Part shown: in pieces, positions 52,438-61,369 of the stretch
Numbering within the stretch: the first letter of the stretch is position 1
Layout: each line of letters begins with the position of its first letter
Source: Paludibacteraceae bacterium
GTDB lineage: Bacteria; Bacteroidota; Bacteroidia; Bacteroidales; Paludibacteraceae
DNA length: 64,000 nucleotides
Direction of reading: 5' to 3'
Assembly (NCBI GenBank): GCA_024693065.1
Contig: JAILLP010000018.1
Span: forward strand, 1-64,000
Translations under genes and position numbers: made by a program
Notes under the pieces: model-generated
The model's database searches: none
Told to the model about the DNA's origin: nothing
What the model saw: only the letters and a program-made list of their open reading frames with translations

Positions 52438-53166
52438 TCATTTCGTCAGTAGTCCCAGTTCCCGCTGGATCAGGGGAACGTTGTCGATGAAGGAGCGCAT
52501 GTCGTTGTAGATGTAGCTCTCCTCGTACGTTGTCTTCCGTATGCCCTCCTCATTGAGGTGGTAGATCACCGCCCCGGGATAGGCGAGGAGCACGGGTGAG
52601 TGGGTGCTGATGATCAACTGGCTACCCGCATCCACAGCCCGTTTCATCCAAACGAGGAACCTCAGCTGGTTCTGGTACGACAGGGCGGCCTCGGGCTCGT
52701 CGAAAAGATAGAACCCACGCCTCAACCGATTCTCGAAGAAGAGGACCATCCCCTCCCCATGGCTATACTCGTGCAAATCCACGCCACCGTATGACCGGAA
52801 GGGATCGTCGTCGAGGCTGGCGAGGTAAGAGATAGCGTTGTAGAAACTCTCCGCACGATAGAAGAACATATCGCTGAGACGGTAGGCCGTTTTAGCCAGA
52901 CGAAGGGATTCGTTGAGGTTCGAGTGGGTCTCCTTGGTGCTGAAGCGGAAGTTCTGTCCGCCCCCCTCCGCATTCATTCCCATGTTCACGGCGATGGCCT
53001 CCATCAGGGTCGATTTGCCGCTACCGTTCTCCCCGATGAGGTAGGTCACGTCCGACGTGATCTCCAACGTCTTCAGCGCTTTTATCGCGGGGATGGAGAA
53101 TGGATACTGGTCGTCCTCGCAGGGAACGTGGGTGTTGGTGATGCGGGAAAGAAAGATATTGGCCAT
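52438..53166 (-). CDS. AAA family ATPase (ABC-type, COG3910-like)
   Basis: 242 residues from the ATG at 53166; an upstream TTG in frame is less likely. Walker A 'LIGENGSGKST' (about 45-55), the ABC-like 'YSHGEGM' and Walker B 'GFYLFDEPEAALS' (about 160-172) with 'IISTHSPVLL' as the switch His are present. These single-domain ATPases resemble the heads of OLD/RecF-like proteins. The role is not known. It lies 17 nt after the helicase gene and is likely in the same transcript. Confidence 0.85.
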   Translation of the reverse strand: MANIFLSRITNTHVPCEDDQYPFSIPAIKALKTLEITSDVTYLIGENGSGKSTLMEAIAVNMGMNAEGGGQNFRFSTKETHSNLNESLRLAKTAYRLSDMFFYRAESFYNAISYLASLDDDPFRSYGGVDLHEYSHGEGMVLFFENRLRRGFYLFDEPEAALSYQNQLRFLVWMKRAVDAGSQLIISTHSPVLLAYPGAVIYHLNEEGIRKTTYEESYIYNDMRSFIDNVPLIQRELGLLTK

Positions 53167-53183
53167 AGGACGTTGTGATTCGT

Positions 53184-54569
53184 TTACCAATTGATTAGAT
53201 AGAGCTTTTTCGTCGCGCGGGTAAAGGCGGTGTAGAGCCAGCGGAGGTACTCGGCGTTCACCATATCGTCCGTCACGTAGCCCTTATCGAGGAAGACGTT
53301 GCTCCACTGCCCGCCTTGCGCCTTGTGGCAAGTGACCGCATAGGCGAACTTCAGCTGCAGGGCGTTCAGGAAAGGGTCTTCCCGCATCGCTTTCAGGCGG
53401 TCCCTTTTGTTGCCGATGTTCATGTAATCCTCCTGGACGGCGAGGAAGAGGCGGTTGCTCTCCTCGTAGGTGAGGGAAGGCGATTCGCTCCGGAGGGTGT
53501 CCAACAATATTTTCGCCTCTATTTCAACCTCATAATCAGGGAAATAGAGTGTCGCTTCGGCGAAGTGGAAGCCATAGACCTCCGTACGTCGGCGCACACG
53601 GCGCACCTCCGCGATATCACCATTTGCGATGAAATCCAGCTTACCGTCCGTCTGTCTGGACCAGAAGTAGTTATTCTTCACCACCATGACCCAATCGCCC
53701 GAAGAGAAATCCTCCTCACGGTACAAGATCCTGTTGCGTATCCCCTCGTTGAAAATATTGGTGCGTTTGTTAGACCGGGAGACGATGATGGTCTCGTCCA
53801 TCCCCTCACGGTTATAGGCGGAGGAGATCTCCTCGATCAGGTCCTCGCCCGAGACCCTTTTGATGTCGGGGAAGTCCATGTCCACCGTCGGGAAGGCACC
53901 CTCCGCACCTTGCATCAGGAGGAGACGGAGAGCGGTCGCGTTGTAGAGGATGCCCGATTCGTTCGCTTGGCGCACCACATCCGTCAGGAGAAACTCGTCG
54001 ACAGGGAAGCCATATCCCTTCATGTACTCCGCGCACAAGGCAGGGCTCTCTTCCTGTCCCACAGGCGGGAGCTGCGCCGTATCGCCCACCAGGATCATGC
54101 GGCAACCATCCCCGCCATAGACGTACGACATCAGGTCGTCCAGGAGGTTACCGGTGCCGAAGACGGAGTCGCCCGCATTCGCGAGCATGGAAGCCTCGTC
54201 CACGATGAATAGCGTATGCTTATGAAGGTTCACGTTTAGGGAGAAATCCGCCTCTAGGCTACCACCCACCCGTTGGCGGTAAATCTTCCGATGCACCGTG
54301 GAGGCGGGATGTCCCGAATAGGAGGAGAGCACCTTGGCGGCACGTCCCGTGGGGGCCATCAGGACGACAGGCTGTTCCAGTTCATCCATCACTTTAATCA
54401 AAGCCGAAACGACCGAAGTCTTTCCCGTACCCGCATATCCCTTCAGGAGGAAGATATGGTCCAGTCCATCCACCACGAATGCGCTCAACAAGTCAATCAG
54501 GGCCTGTTGTTGCGAGGTGGGTTCATGTTCGAACGAGGCGATTATTTTATCCGACAAGAATCGTTTCAT
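53184..54569 (-). CDS. RecD-like SF1 DNA helicase
   Basis: 461 residues from ATG at 54569 (the longer GTG start adds one codon). Walker A 'LLKGYAGTGKTSV' (about 39-51), motif Ia 'LMAPTGRAAKVL', Walker B 'LFIVDEASML', motif III 'LVGDTAQLPPVG' and the C-terminal 'YAVTCHKAQGGQW' with 'LYTAFTRATKKL' are the SF1B (RecD/Dda/Pif1) set. It would unwind DNA 5' to 3'. It has no N-terminal RecD2 extension, so it is a short form. Confidence 0.88.
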   Translation of the reverse strand: MKRFLSDKIIASFEHEPTSQQQALIDLLSAFVVDGLDHIFLLKGYAGTGKTSVVSALIKVMDELEQPVVLMAPTGRAAKVLSSYSGHPASTVHRKIYRQRVGGSLEADFSLNVNLHKHTLFIVDEASMLANAGDSVFGTGNLLDDLMSYVYGGDGCRMILVGDTAQLPPVGQEESPALCAEYMKGYGFPVDEFLLTDVVRQANESGILYNATALRLLLMQGAEGAFPTVDMDFPDIKRVSGEDLIEEISSAYNREGMDETIIVSRSNKRTNIFNEGIRNRILYREEDFSSGDWVMVVKNNYFWSRQTDGKLDFIANGDIAEVRRVRRRTEVYGFHFAEATLYFPDYEVEIEAKILLDTLRSESPSLTYEESNRLFLAVQEDYMNIGNKRDRLKAMREDPFLNALQLKFAYAVTCHKAQGGQWSNVFLDKGYVTDDMVNAEYLRWLYTAFTRATKKLYLINW

Positions 54570-54622
54570 CACTTTTTTGCAAAATAACTTTCGTTAAAAG
54601 CCCATGTTAAAACCTTTTTTTT

Positions 54623-54630
54623 TATTTTTG
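54623..54630 (+). promoter_or_regulatory. -7 box of the 54675-57088 operon
   Basis: TATTTTTG in a T-rich spacer, 45 nt before the first ATG. No clear -33. Confidence 0.45.
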
Positions 54631-54674
54631 TGCACCAAAAAGAATAGAGAACAAAAATAATTATTAAAAACGAT

Positions 54675-55358
54675 ATGAGAAACGTATTAAAAGCCCTTTT
54701 GATTGTCGCCTCCGTATTATTGGCGTACATGTGCTATAGAAGCGTAATGAACCCTATTGAATTCGAGGAAGAAAAGGCAGCCCGTGACAAGGTAGTCATC
54801 GAGAAATTGATAAACATCCGAAAAGCCCAAATCGCCTACAACGAGGCAAACGAGAAGTATGCGAGCAACATGAAGGATTTGATTGACTTCATCAACACGG
54901 GTGTGATTCCAAAGGTCGCTAAGAAGGGAGAGTTGACAGATGATCAAATGAAGGCGGGCTTAACAGAGGAGATCGCCCTCCACCTCACACCAGAGGATGC
55001 AGCCAAATATGGTATTGCCAATTATGATTCCTTCATGACCAATTTCCGTCGTGATACGAACTATGTGAGTGTGAAGAGTTCCGTATTCGGGGAGAATTTC
55101 GATGTGTCTGACTTTGATGTTGTGCCTTTCACCAACAATCAGGCAAAGTTCGATTTGAAGAGTACGATGTTCCTCACCAAATCCAACGTCGAGGTGCCTT
55201 TGTTCGAGGCAAGTGTTCCTTACGACGTATACTTGAATGGTTTGAACAAACAGGAGATCATCAACCTCAACGAGAAGGCAAAGACTTTGAAGAAGTTCGC
55301 CGGATTGAAGGTGGGTGATATCAGTTCTCCAAATAACAACTCAGGAAACTGGGAATAA
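54675..55358 (+). CDS. Membrane-anchored hypothetical protein
   Basis: 227 residues. One N-terminal TM helix (about 5-22) followed by a region with a pilin-like charged start ('RKAQIAYNEANEKYASNMKDLIDFI'). That shape, a hydrophobic helix then an alanine-rich amphipathic stretch, recalls type II-secretion pseudopilins, but no prepilin cleavage site is seen. The C-terminal part ends in low-complexity Asn/Ser. It is the first gene of an operon with DUF3822, rsmD and folB. Confidence 0.65.
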   Translation: MRNVLKALLIVASVLLAYMCYRSVMNPIEFEEEKAARDKVVIEKLINIRKAQIAYNEANEKYASNMKDLIDFINTGVIPKVAKKGELTDDQMKAGLTEEIALHLTPEDAAKYGIANYDSFMTNFRRDTNYVSVKSSVFGENFDVSDFDVVPFTNNQAKFDLKSTMFLTKSNVEVPLFEASVPYDVYLNGLNKQEIINLNEKAKTLKKFAGLKVGDISSPNNNSGNWE

Positions 55359-55362
55359 TCTT

Positions 55363-56199
55363 ATGGTAGAAATAGCGGAGTCATCTTTCGACCCGGCGAA
55401 TTCGCCAGACCATACACTATCCATTCGGTTTTTGCCGGATGGATTTTGTTTTGTCGTCGCCTCTCTTTCCGAGAAGCGGCCACTTTATTTCTGTCATGTG
55501 GCAGAGGCGGGCAAAAGCGTCACACAGCTATTCTCCGAGCAATTGAACAAACTAGACTCCCTACGCCGCAAGTACAGCGAAGTGATTTTCCTGAACGACG
55601 ACAAAGCGTACACATTAATGCCATCCGCCGTCTTCAATGAATCGGACAAAGCAGCCTACTGGAAATTCTGCGCCAATGGTGACCCAACCAGCGCCAAGGT
55701 CATACAGGATGCCATGGAGTTATGCGATGCCGTACTTCTCCACAGCATTCCGGCATCACTAGCCAACCTTTTGGAGGAGAGATTCCCCTCCATCCGATAC
55801 ATCCATAGGCAAAGCATTCTCTCCACCCGGACGATGATGCGAAGCAAAGAAACGGGAGAGGAGTCCGTCGGCATCCTGATGGGACGCGACTTCTTCGACC
55901 TCGCAGTCGTGAAAGAGAACACCCTGCAGATGGTCAACACCTTCCCCCGCAAGGACGATGAAGGATTCCTTTACTTCACCCTCAACGTATTCGATCAACT
56001 GAAGATAGACCCTTACAAGGCGAAAGTGACCATACAGGGAGAGGTGACGGAGAAAACTCCAGCGATAACCAAACTGGGCAAATACGTCAGCGACATAAGC
56101 ATCCTCAACCGTCCAGCCGTCGAATTAGGCAAACAATTCGCCAAATCCGACATCTGTAACAAACAAACCATACTTTTCGACTTGCCAACATGCGTATAA
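55363..56199 (+). CDS. DUF3822 family protein
   Basis: 278 residues from the ATG at 55363, 4 nt after the preceding stop. The blocks 'LSIRFLPDGFCFVV', 'DDKAYTLMPSAVF' and 'LMGRDFFDLAVVKENTLQ' with 'YFTLNVFDQLKIDPYK' follow the DUF3822 pattern: an ASKHA-like (actin/hexokinase) fold is often suspected for such proteins, but function is unknown. It overlaps rsmD by 10 nt, and this DUF3822-rsmD pairing is common in Bacteroidetes. Confidence 0.85.
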   Translation: MVEIAESSFDPANSPDHTLSIRFLPDGFCFVVASLSEKRPLYFCHVAEAGKSVTQLFSEQLNKLDSLRRKYSEVIFLNDDKAYTLMPSAVFNESDKAAYWKFCANGDPTSAKVIQDAMELCDAVLLHSIPASLANLLEERFPSIRYIHRQSILSTRTMMRSKETGEESVGILMGRDFFDLAVVKENTLQMVNTFPRKDDEGFLYFTLNVFDQLKIDPYKAKVTIQGEVTEKTPAITKLGKYVSDISILNRPAVELGKQFAKSDICNKQTILFDLPTCV

Positions 56200-56732
56200 T
56201 CAGCGGAAAATATAAGGGAAAACGATTCTCTCCTCCCAAGAACCTGAAGGCACGTCCAACGACGGATGTGGCCAAGGAGGCATTATTCGACATCCTCAAC
56301 AACCGTATCGACTACGAAGAGACAAGGGTACTGGATATGTTTGGGGGTACAGGAAGCATCAGCCTAGAGTTCGCCTCGAGAGGTTGCCCGAATGTCACCC
56401 TGCTGGAGATGAACGCCACCAACTACCTATTCATCAAAAAAACCATCGCCGAGCTGAAAGCCGATGAGATCAGCGCCATCAAGGGAGATACATTCAAGTA
56501 CGTGGAACGATGCGCCTCACAGTTCGACCTGGTATTCGCCGATCCGCCATACGACCATCCCCGCCTCCAGGAGATTCCAGACATTGTTTTCCAACACAAC
56601 TTGTTAAACGATGAAGGTATCCTCATATTGGAACATCCAAAGGATTTTAATTTCGAATCGCACCCCTACTTCCTCGAACATAGGAAATACGGGCATGTGA
56701 ACTTCACCTTCTTTAAAAATTCGGCAGAATGA
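56190..56732 (+). CDS. rsmD: 16S rRNA (guanine-966 N2)-methyltransferase RsmD
   Basis: 180 residues. The N-terminal 'MRIISGKYKGKRFSPPKNLKARPTTDVAKE' is diagnostic, and 'VLDMFGGTGSISLEFASRG' is SAM motif I. Motif IV is 'VFADPPYDHP'. It methylates G966 of 16S rRNA during 30S assembly. It overlaps folB by 4 nt (ATGA). Confidence 0.95.
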   Translation: MRIISGKYKGKRFSPPKNLKARPTTDVAKEALFDILNNRIDYEETRVLDMFGGTGSISLEFASRGCPNVTLLEMNATNYLFIKKTIAELKADEISAIKGDTFKYVERCASQFDLVFADPPYDHPRLQEIPDIVFQHNLLNDEGILILEHPKDFNFESHPYFLEHRKYGHVNFTFFKNSAE

Positions 56733-57088
56733 ATTACCTCATAGTAGACAACCTGCAGATCTACGCCTACCACGGCGCGATCCCCACGGAGAACAAAGTG
56801 GGCGGTGAATACAGCATCTCGCTGAAAATCGGTTACGACTTCCTGAAGGCCGGCCAAACGGACTCTCTCCAGGACGCCATCAACTATGCGGAAATCTGCG
56901 AACTGATAAAAAAGGAGATGAAACAACCCTCCCAACTGATCGAAAACGTGGCGTGGAGGATACAACAGACCATCCTATCGAAATACCCGCAGATAGAGAC
57001 GATGGAGACCACCATCCGCAAGATGCACCCACCCGTACCTTTCCCTATGGAGGCGGCCACCGTAGTGCTCAACTACACGAAGGAGTGA
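56729..57088 (+). CDS. folB: Dihydroneopterin aldolase
   Basis: 119 residues, typical for FolB. 'LQIYAYHGAIPTENKVGGEY' contains the conserved HG and substrate-binding Glu, and the C-terminal 'IRKMHPPVPFPMEAATVVL' closes the family pattern. It makes 6-hydroxymethyl-dihydropterin for folate synthesis, supporting ThyA indirectly. Last gene of its operon. Confidence 0.93.
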   Translation: MNYLIVDNLQIYAYHGAIPTENKVGGEYSISLKIGYDFLKAGQTDSLQDAINYAEICELIKKEMKQPSQLIENVAWRIQQTILSKYPQIETMETTIRKMHPPVPFPMEAATVVLNYTKE

Positions 57089-57157
57089 CCCAAACGTAGG
57101 ATGATCGCAGAGGGAACAAACAATCCGCGGACGTCCCAAAAATTTCCACCAAATTAT

Positions 57158-57188
57158 TTTGCGCATAAGAAAAAAATAATTTCCTTTG
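57158..57188 (+). promoter_or_regulatory. trpB2 promoter
   Basis: TTTG at 57158-57161, 19 nt, TTCCTTTG at 57181-57188 (one mismatch to TAnnTTTG). The start site would lie just before the leader peptide. Confidence 0.7.
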
Positions 57189-57216
57189 TGAAAGATAAAC
57201 ATAGATGATTTTATCC

Positions 57217-57264
57217 ATGAACAATTCGAAGAATAACAACAAACGTTGGTGGCGCAGATTCTGA
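57217..57264 (+). CDS. trpL: Trp leader peptide
   Basis: A 15-codon ORF reads MNNSKNNNKRWWRRF followed by TGA. The tandem Trp codons (57247-57252) sit where a ribosome starved for tryptophan would stall. It lies between the promoter and an attenuator and has no other plausible role. The size and WW pair are typical of attenuation leaders. Confidence 0.88.
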   Translation: MNNSKNNNKRWWRRF

Positions 57265-57350
57265 TTCAAACGGAGGGTCTGCAACTAGCGTATGAGACAT
57301 ATTCAAACAAGATAGTGAAACCGCAAGCCTCCGAGGTCTGCGGTTTTTCT
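57254..57350 (+). promoter_or_regulatory. Trp transcription attenuator (antiterminator and terminator)
   Basis: Three exclusive pairings can be drawn. Region 1 GCAGA (57254-57258, just after the Trp codons) with region 2 TCTGC (57278-57282). Region 2 CGGAGG (57271-57276) plus TGC (57280-57282) with region 3 GCA (57323-57325) plus CCTCCG (57328-57333): the antiterminator. Region 3 AAACCGCA (57318-57325) with region 4 TGCGGTTT (57339-57346) followed by a T-rich tract: the terminator. When Trp is plentiful, the ribosome covers 1 and 2 and the terminator forms. When the ribosome stalls at WW, region 2 is free and the antiterminator forms. Confidence 0.85.
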
Positions 57351-57390
57351 TTTGCTTTTTAGAAAACAATATTTTTAATAATATATCAAA

Positions 57391-58758
57391 ATGGAAAAAC
57401 AAAAAAGATTCTTTTTGCAAGAGAACGAGATACCACGGAAGTGGTATAACATCGTAGCGGATATGAAGAACAAGCCGCTTCCTATGTTGAACCCACAAAC
57501 AAAGAAACCTATCACCGTCGATGAGATGTGCGGACTTTTCAACCGCGCATGTTCCGAGCAGGAGTTGAACACGACGGACGCATGGATTGAGATACCTGAG
57601 GAGGTACGTGACCTCTACAAGAGCTATCGTTCCACGCCTTTGGTAAGGGCTTACGGGCTCGAGAAGGCGTTGGACACGCCAGCGCACATCTACTTCAAGA
57701 ACGAGAGCGTCAGCCCTGTCGGCTCACACAAACTGAACTCCGCTTTGGCGCAGGCTTACTACTGCAAGAAGGAGGGTGTGACCAACATCACGACGGAGAC
57801 CGGCGCAGGACAATGGGGTGCCGCCCTCTCTTACGCCGCGAAGGCATTCGGACTGGAGTTGGCTGTCTTCATGGTTAAGGTCAGCTACCACCAAAAGCCA
57901 TACCGTCGCTCCATCATGCAGACATTCGGTGCGCAGGTGATCGCTTCCCCAAGCATGAGCACACGTGCCGGTAAAGATATATTGACCGCCAACCCTAGCT
58001 ACCAAGGTAGTTTGGGTACCGCTATCTCGGAGGCGGTGGAGCTCGCCATGCAGACACCTAACTGCAAATACGTGTTGGGTAGCGTCTTGAACCACGTAAC
58101 CCTCCACCAGACCATCATCGGTTTGGAGGCTGAGAAGCAGATGGAGATGGCTGGCGAATACCCTGACATCATCATCGGTTGCTTCGGTGGTGGTTCCAAC
58201 TTCGGCGGACTCTCCTTCCCATTCATGAGACACAACATCTTGGACGGCAAGAACACGCAGTTCTTTGCGGCGGAGCCGGCTTCCTGTCCTAAGTTGACCC
58301 GTGGTGTCTTCCAATATGACTTCGGTGATGAGGCAGGTTACACACCAATGTTGCCTATGTACACGTTGGGTCATAACTTCGCACCAGCCCACATCCACGC
58401 CGGCGGTCTCCGCTACCATGGTGCGGGAACCATCGTCAGCCAGTTGATCAAGGACGGCATGATGAAGGGTGTGGACATCCCTCAGTTGGAGACGTTCGAG
58501 GCGGCTACGTTGTTCGCCCGCACAGAGGGAATCATCCCTGCTCCAGAATCCTCCCACGCCATCGCCGCCGCTATCCGCGAGGCGAAGAAAGCCAAGGAAG
58601 AGGGCAAGGAGAAGGTCATCCTCTTCAACCTTTCCGGACACGGATTGATCGATATGACCGCTTACGACCAGTTCATCGAAGGCGACCTCGTCAACTACGA
58701 CTTGCCGGATGAGGTGATCAAGGCGAACGTGGATAAATTGGAGAAGATCATCAAGTAA
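57391..58758 (+). CDS. trpB: Tryptophan synthase beta chain, TrpB2 type
   Basis: 455 residues, longer than standard TrpB and matching the TrpB2 class. The PLP lysine is in 'VGSHKLNSALAQAYYCKKEG' (about residue 113), with the phosphate-binding glycine loop 'GCFGGGSNFGG'. The 'TETGAGQWGAAL' block is conserved. It condenses serine with indole to make tryptophan. TrpB2 enzymes are often found without trpA and may salvage indole. Here the gene stands alone, behind its own Trp attenuator and before a terminator. Confidence 0.95.
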   Translation: MEKQKRFFLQENEIPRKWYNIVADMKNKPLPMLNPQTKKPITVDEMCGLFNRACSEQELNTTDAWIEIPEEVRDLYKSYRSTPLVRAYGLEKALDTPAHIYFKNESVSPVGSHKLNSALAQAYYCKKEGVTNITTETGAGQWGAALSYAAKAFGLELAVFMVKVSYHQKPYRRSIMQTFGAQVIASPSMSTRAGKDILTANPSYQGSLGTAISEAVELAMQTPNCKYVLGSVLNHVTLHQTIIGLEAEKQMEMAGEYPDIIIGCFGGGSNFGGLSFPFMRHNILDGKNTQFFAAEPASCPKLTRGVFQYDFGDEAGYTPMLPMYTLGHNFAPAHIHAGGLRYHGAGTIVSQLIKDGMMKGVDIPQLETFEAATLFARTEGIIPAPESSHAIAAAIREAKKAKEEGKEKVILFNLSGHGLIDMTAYDQFIEGDLVNYDLPDEVIKANVDKLEKIIK

Positions 58759-58784
58759 GTATACTTCACATTCTCATTATAACG

Positions 58785-58818
58785 AAGGAGGCGAGCCATT
58801 AGGTTCGCCTCCTTTTGT
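58785..58818 (+). terminator. Terminator after trpB2
   Basis: AAGGAGGCGA (58785-58794) pairs with TTCGCCTCCTT (58804-58814), followed by TTTG. Confidence 0.85.
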
Positions 58819-58868
58819 CATATTATCATCTTAACACTTATGGCCTAAACATCCATGTCTCGATTCAC

Positions 58869-60803
58869 CTATTCACCCACAAATTTGATGCCCTCCTTGT
58901 AGGTTGACGGAACTGCGATATAGCACTTGTTTCTCTGCAACTCTTTTCGTTCCACCTGCTTCCCCTTCAAATCATAAAACAGCGCCCCTTCGAGGGTGTT
59001 GATCTTGTCACCCTTCAAATTAGAGATGGAAGAGGGATCTGAGACCGCAAAGTTCAGCCAGTCCACATTCACGTAGTTGCCCTCTATGAGCAGTTTGAGG
59101 GTATGCTCGCCCTTCTCCAGTTGCGCGGTGGCGACACGAACCTCCTCGTAGGTGCTCCAATCCTCGCTGGTCTGGGCAATGGTGTACGCCTCCGTGATGC
59201 ACACCCCGTCAATGTAGAGTTGGAATCCATCCACCTCGCCACCGTTGGAGACGTTGGCCGTGATATCGTATGTGTTCGATTCCTTCACGTCGACCGTATA
59301 CTCCATCCATTCGCCCTTCTCCGTGTAGCCTACCGCGAAGCCGTCACCCGCCTTCACGACGTCCACTCCCTCATCCGTACGAAACTCACCGTCGCCTCGG
59401 TTCTTCTCCTCGTTATCGTAGTAGGAGAAGCCTTGTCCCGCCACGTCGAAGTGCTCCGCCTCGATACGTCCGGGGATGCTGGCAGTCTCGTTCTTATAGG
59501 GCGTTTGGGGCACGTCCAACGGGGTGATGTAGATGCGGTAGCCGTAGAGTTCGCTTTCTATCTTCACAGGGACGGTAAGGCTACCACCCTCGACCACCAT
59601 GTCCGATTCGGAGATGAGGTCGGTACCGTTGACCGGCGTGTTGATGCTCTTCCAAGTGACACGCTCCACCCTCACTCTAACGACGCCGCTGAGGAAGTCC
59701 GGCATCTTTTGGAATACGACGTTCACGTCGCCCACCGACTTACCGCCCAGCACGAGGCTGGCGCAGTGGTGTTTCCTATCCACGGAAGCGAAACCGTCCA
59801 CGCCCTCGCTTCTGTCGTTAGGCGGGGTCACGCTCGCCATGTAGCCATCCATGTCGCCGTACCATTTGTAGAGCCACCATCCGCCACCCTTCTGACCATT
59901 GTCAGTCAGCAGGCTACCCAAGCGGCCTGGGTGCGGAACGTGCCACCAGGAGATGGTAGCGCTCTCCACGTTGTAGCGCTCGAACTTAGCGATGAAAGGC
60001 ACGGAATAGCCCGGGCAACCCTCGTACTGCTGCTTGTCCGAGTCCGAGCCCGCACAATACTCGTTGATACAGTACGGGCGCTCCGGGATGCCCAGCTCCT
60101 GCTGTAACTTGCGCACGCTCTTCACAGCGTCCGCGAAGCCCGCGCTTCCCCATTGGTGCCAACAGATCAGGTCTGGGAGGCAGTTGTTTTGCTTACAGAA
60201 GGTAAGGAAAGACCTCATCCTCGACTCGTTGTAGTAGGACATGCCTGGGCCGACGATCGGCGTCTCAGGGTCCAATTTACGTAGGAGTTCGTAGGTAGGT
60301 TTCCATACCGTAGTGTTAATGTCTCCGTTAGAGGTGTTCCAAGTACCATCCGGTTCGTTCCAGATCACATAGCTATGGATGTTGGTCAACCCTTCGGAGA
60401 ACTTTTTCTTCACAACCCGCTCCACGGAACTCAGCCAACTCTGCTGTCCCGGCCAACGGTAGGGCCAGTTCGGAAGCAGGTCAGCCAGCGTGATCTGCAC
60501 TTGGGCGGTAGTGTTTTTCAGTCTACCCGCCACGATGTAACCATCCCCGAAATTGTGTTGGTTGCCGTTCTTGCCCTCAGGCGGTTGGCAGAACATGTGC
60601 GGTTTCAGGGGAGCTACCAACTCATCTATGTTAGCCGGCTCATTCTCCGTCATTCCATAGAGGGAACCTGACGCACAGTGGGTCACAGGACGGATGCTGT
60701 CCGTCAGATCCACCTTGAGCGTCTCCGCCGCATGCGTGACCTGAGGAGTTGCGATGACCCAGGAAGTCATTAGTAATAGAATGTTTTTACGAATGTGTTT
60801 CAT
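58869..60803 (-). CDS. Secreted clan GH-A glycoside hydrolase with C-terminal CBM6
   Basis: 644 residues from the ATG at 60803 (MKHIRKNILLLMTSWVIATP signal peptide). A GH39/GH5-like barrel spans about 30-390: the acid/base Glu is in 'SYVIWNEPDGTWN' and the nucleophile Glu in 'YCINEYCAGSD'. 'ICWHQWG' supplies a conserved His. The opening 'ASGSLYGMTENEPANIDELV' is shared with uncharacterised GH39-like enzymes. A CBM6 domain (about 450-590, 'IEAEHFDVAGQGFSYYDNEE', 'YTEKGEWMEYTVDV') and a T9SS-like tail ('LFYDLKGKQVERK') follow. The exact family and substrate are uncertain; a plant or algal polysaccharide is likely. Confidence 0.75.
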   Translation of the reverse strand: MKHIRKNILLLMTSWVIATPQVTHAAETLKVDLTDSIRPVTHCASGSLYGMTENEPANIDELVAPLKPHMFCQPPEGKNGNQHNFGDGYIVAGRLKNTTAQVQITLADLLPNWPYRWPGQQSWLSSVERVVKKKFSEGLTNIHSYVIWNEPDGTWNTSNGDINTTVWKPTYELLRKLDPETPIVGPGMSYYNESRMRSFLTFCKQNNCLPDLICWHQWGSAGFADAVKSVRKLQQELGIPERPYCINEYCAGSDSDKQQYEGCPGYSVPFIAKFERYNVESATISWWHVPHPGRLGSLLTDNGQKGGGWWLYKWYGDMDGYMASVTPPNDRSEGVDGFASVDRKHHCASLVLGGKSVGDVNVVFQKMPDFLSGVVRVRVERVTWKSINTPVNGTDLISESDMVVEGGSLTVPVKIESELYGYRIYITPLDVPQTPYKNETASIPGRIEAEHFDVAGQGFSYYDNEEKNRGDGEFRTDEGVDVVKAGDGFAVGYTEKGEWMEYTVDVKESNTYDITANVSNGGEVDGFQLYIDGVCITEAYTIAQTSEDWSTYEEVRVATAQLEKGEHTLKLLIEGNYVNVDWLNFAVSDPSSISNLKGDKINTLEGALFYDLKGKQVERKELQRNKCYIAVPSTYKEGIKFVGE

Positions 60804-60836
60804 AGTGCTCCGAATCTTTTGGTTTAACAATCATCG

Positions 60837-60844
60837 CAAAAATA
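60837..60844 (-). promoter_or_regulatory. -7 box of the clan GH-A gene
   Basis: TATTTTTG on the minus strand, 33 nt before the ATG. Confidence 0.45.
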
Positions 60845-61025
60845 GAGGAGGTAAAAAGATTCGCCTATGAGAATAATTTCAAATTTCATTAAAAACGATT
60901 CTGCTTTTTCGGAGGGGAACGAATGATTTTGTCACAGGTAAGAAAATTGGCTCACATCGCATGGAAAATAGGTGCATTTATTTTGCAAATATCTGATAGC
61001 CAGTTTGATAAAAGACGCAACGGGG

Positions 61026-61085
61026 AGTTAAGAATTAAGAGTTAAGAATTAAGAGTTAAGAATTAAGAGTTAAGAGTTAAGAATT
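61026..61085. repeat. TTAAGAATTAAGAG tandem repeats
   Basis: About five units of AGTTAAGAATTA. The reverse-complement type (TTAATTCTTAA) occurs at 61471-61500 and at 4551-4575, next to the two dispersed elements. Confidence 0.65.
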
Positions 61086-61141
61086 GGTATGCACATCCTC
61101 CGCTAATGTCTAATGTCTAGGGTCTAACGTCTATATTGTTG

Positions 61142-61369
61142 TCACCCCTTCGGGGTTCATGTCACACGCACGTTCATCAAACAGGGGTTGACACCCCTGC
61201 CTGTGATGTAGTCGCCCCTACGGGGCTTAGGGTGTGCGCATCGTGTGGGGATTTATGATTTACAATTTACAATTGGCAGGAGAACCCCGAAGGGGTGATC
61301 ATAATACAGGCACGGGTGATAACCCGTGTGTGTTCGATGCAGATATGGTCCGGAACCCCGAAGGGGTGA
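61142..61369. repeat. Cluster of GAACCCCGAAGGGGTGA palindromes
   Basis: The 17-nt unit occurs at 61282-61298 and 61353-61369, and inverted at 61142-61158. Between the two direct copies is the hairpin CACGGGTGATAACCCGTG (61311-61328). Confidence 0.75.
61181..61251. repeat. Dispersed intergenic palindromic element, copy B
   Basis: Matches 4467-4537 over 71 nt with about nine differences, starting with the same CAGGGGTTGACACCCCTG inverted repeat. Confidence 0.75.

Noticed and set aside
59103-60107. Plus-strand ORF (334 codons) inside the clan GH-A gene
   Set aside because: Shadow; the minus-strand frame has CBM6 and GH motifs.
61026-61085. Short tandem repeats as a CRISPR array
   Set aside because: Units are contiguous with no unique spacers and are very AT-rich.
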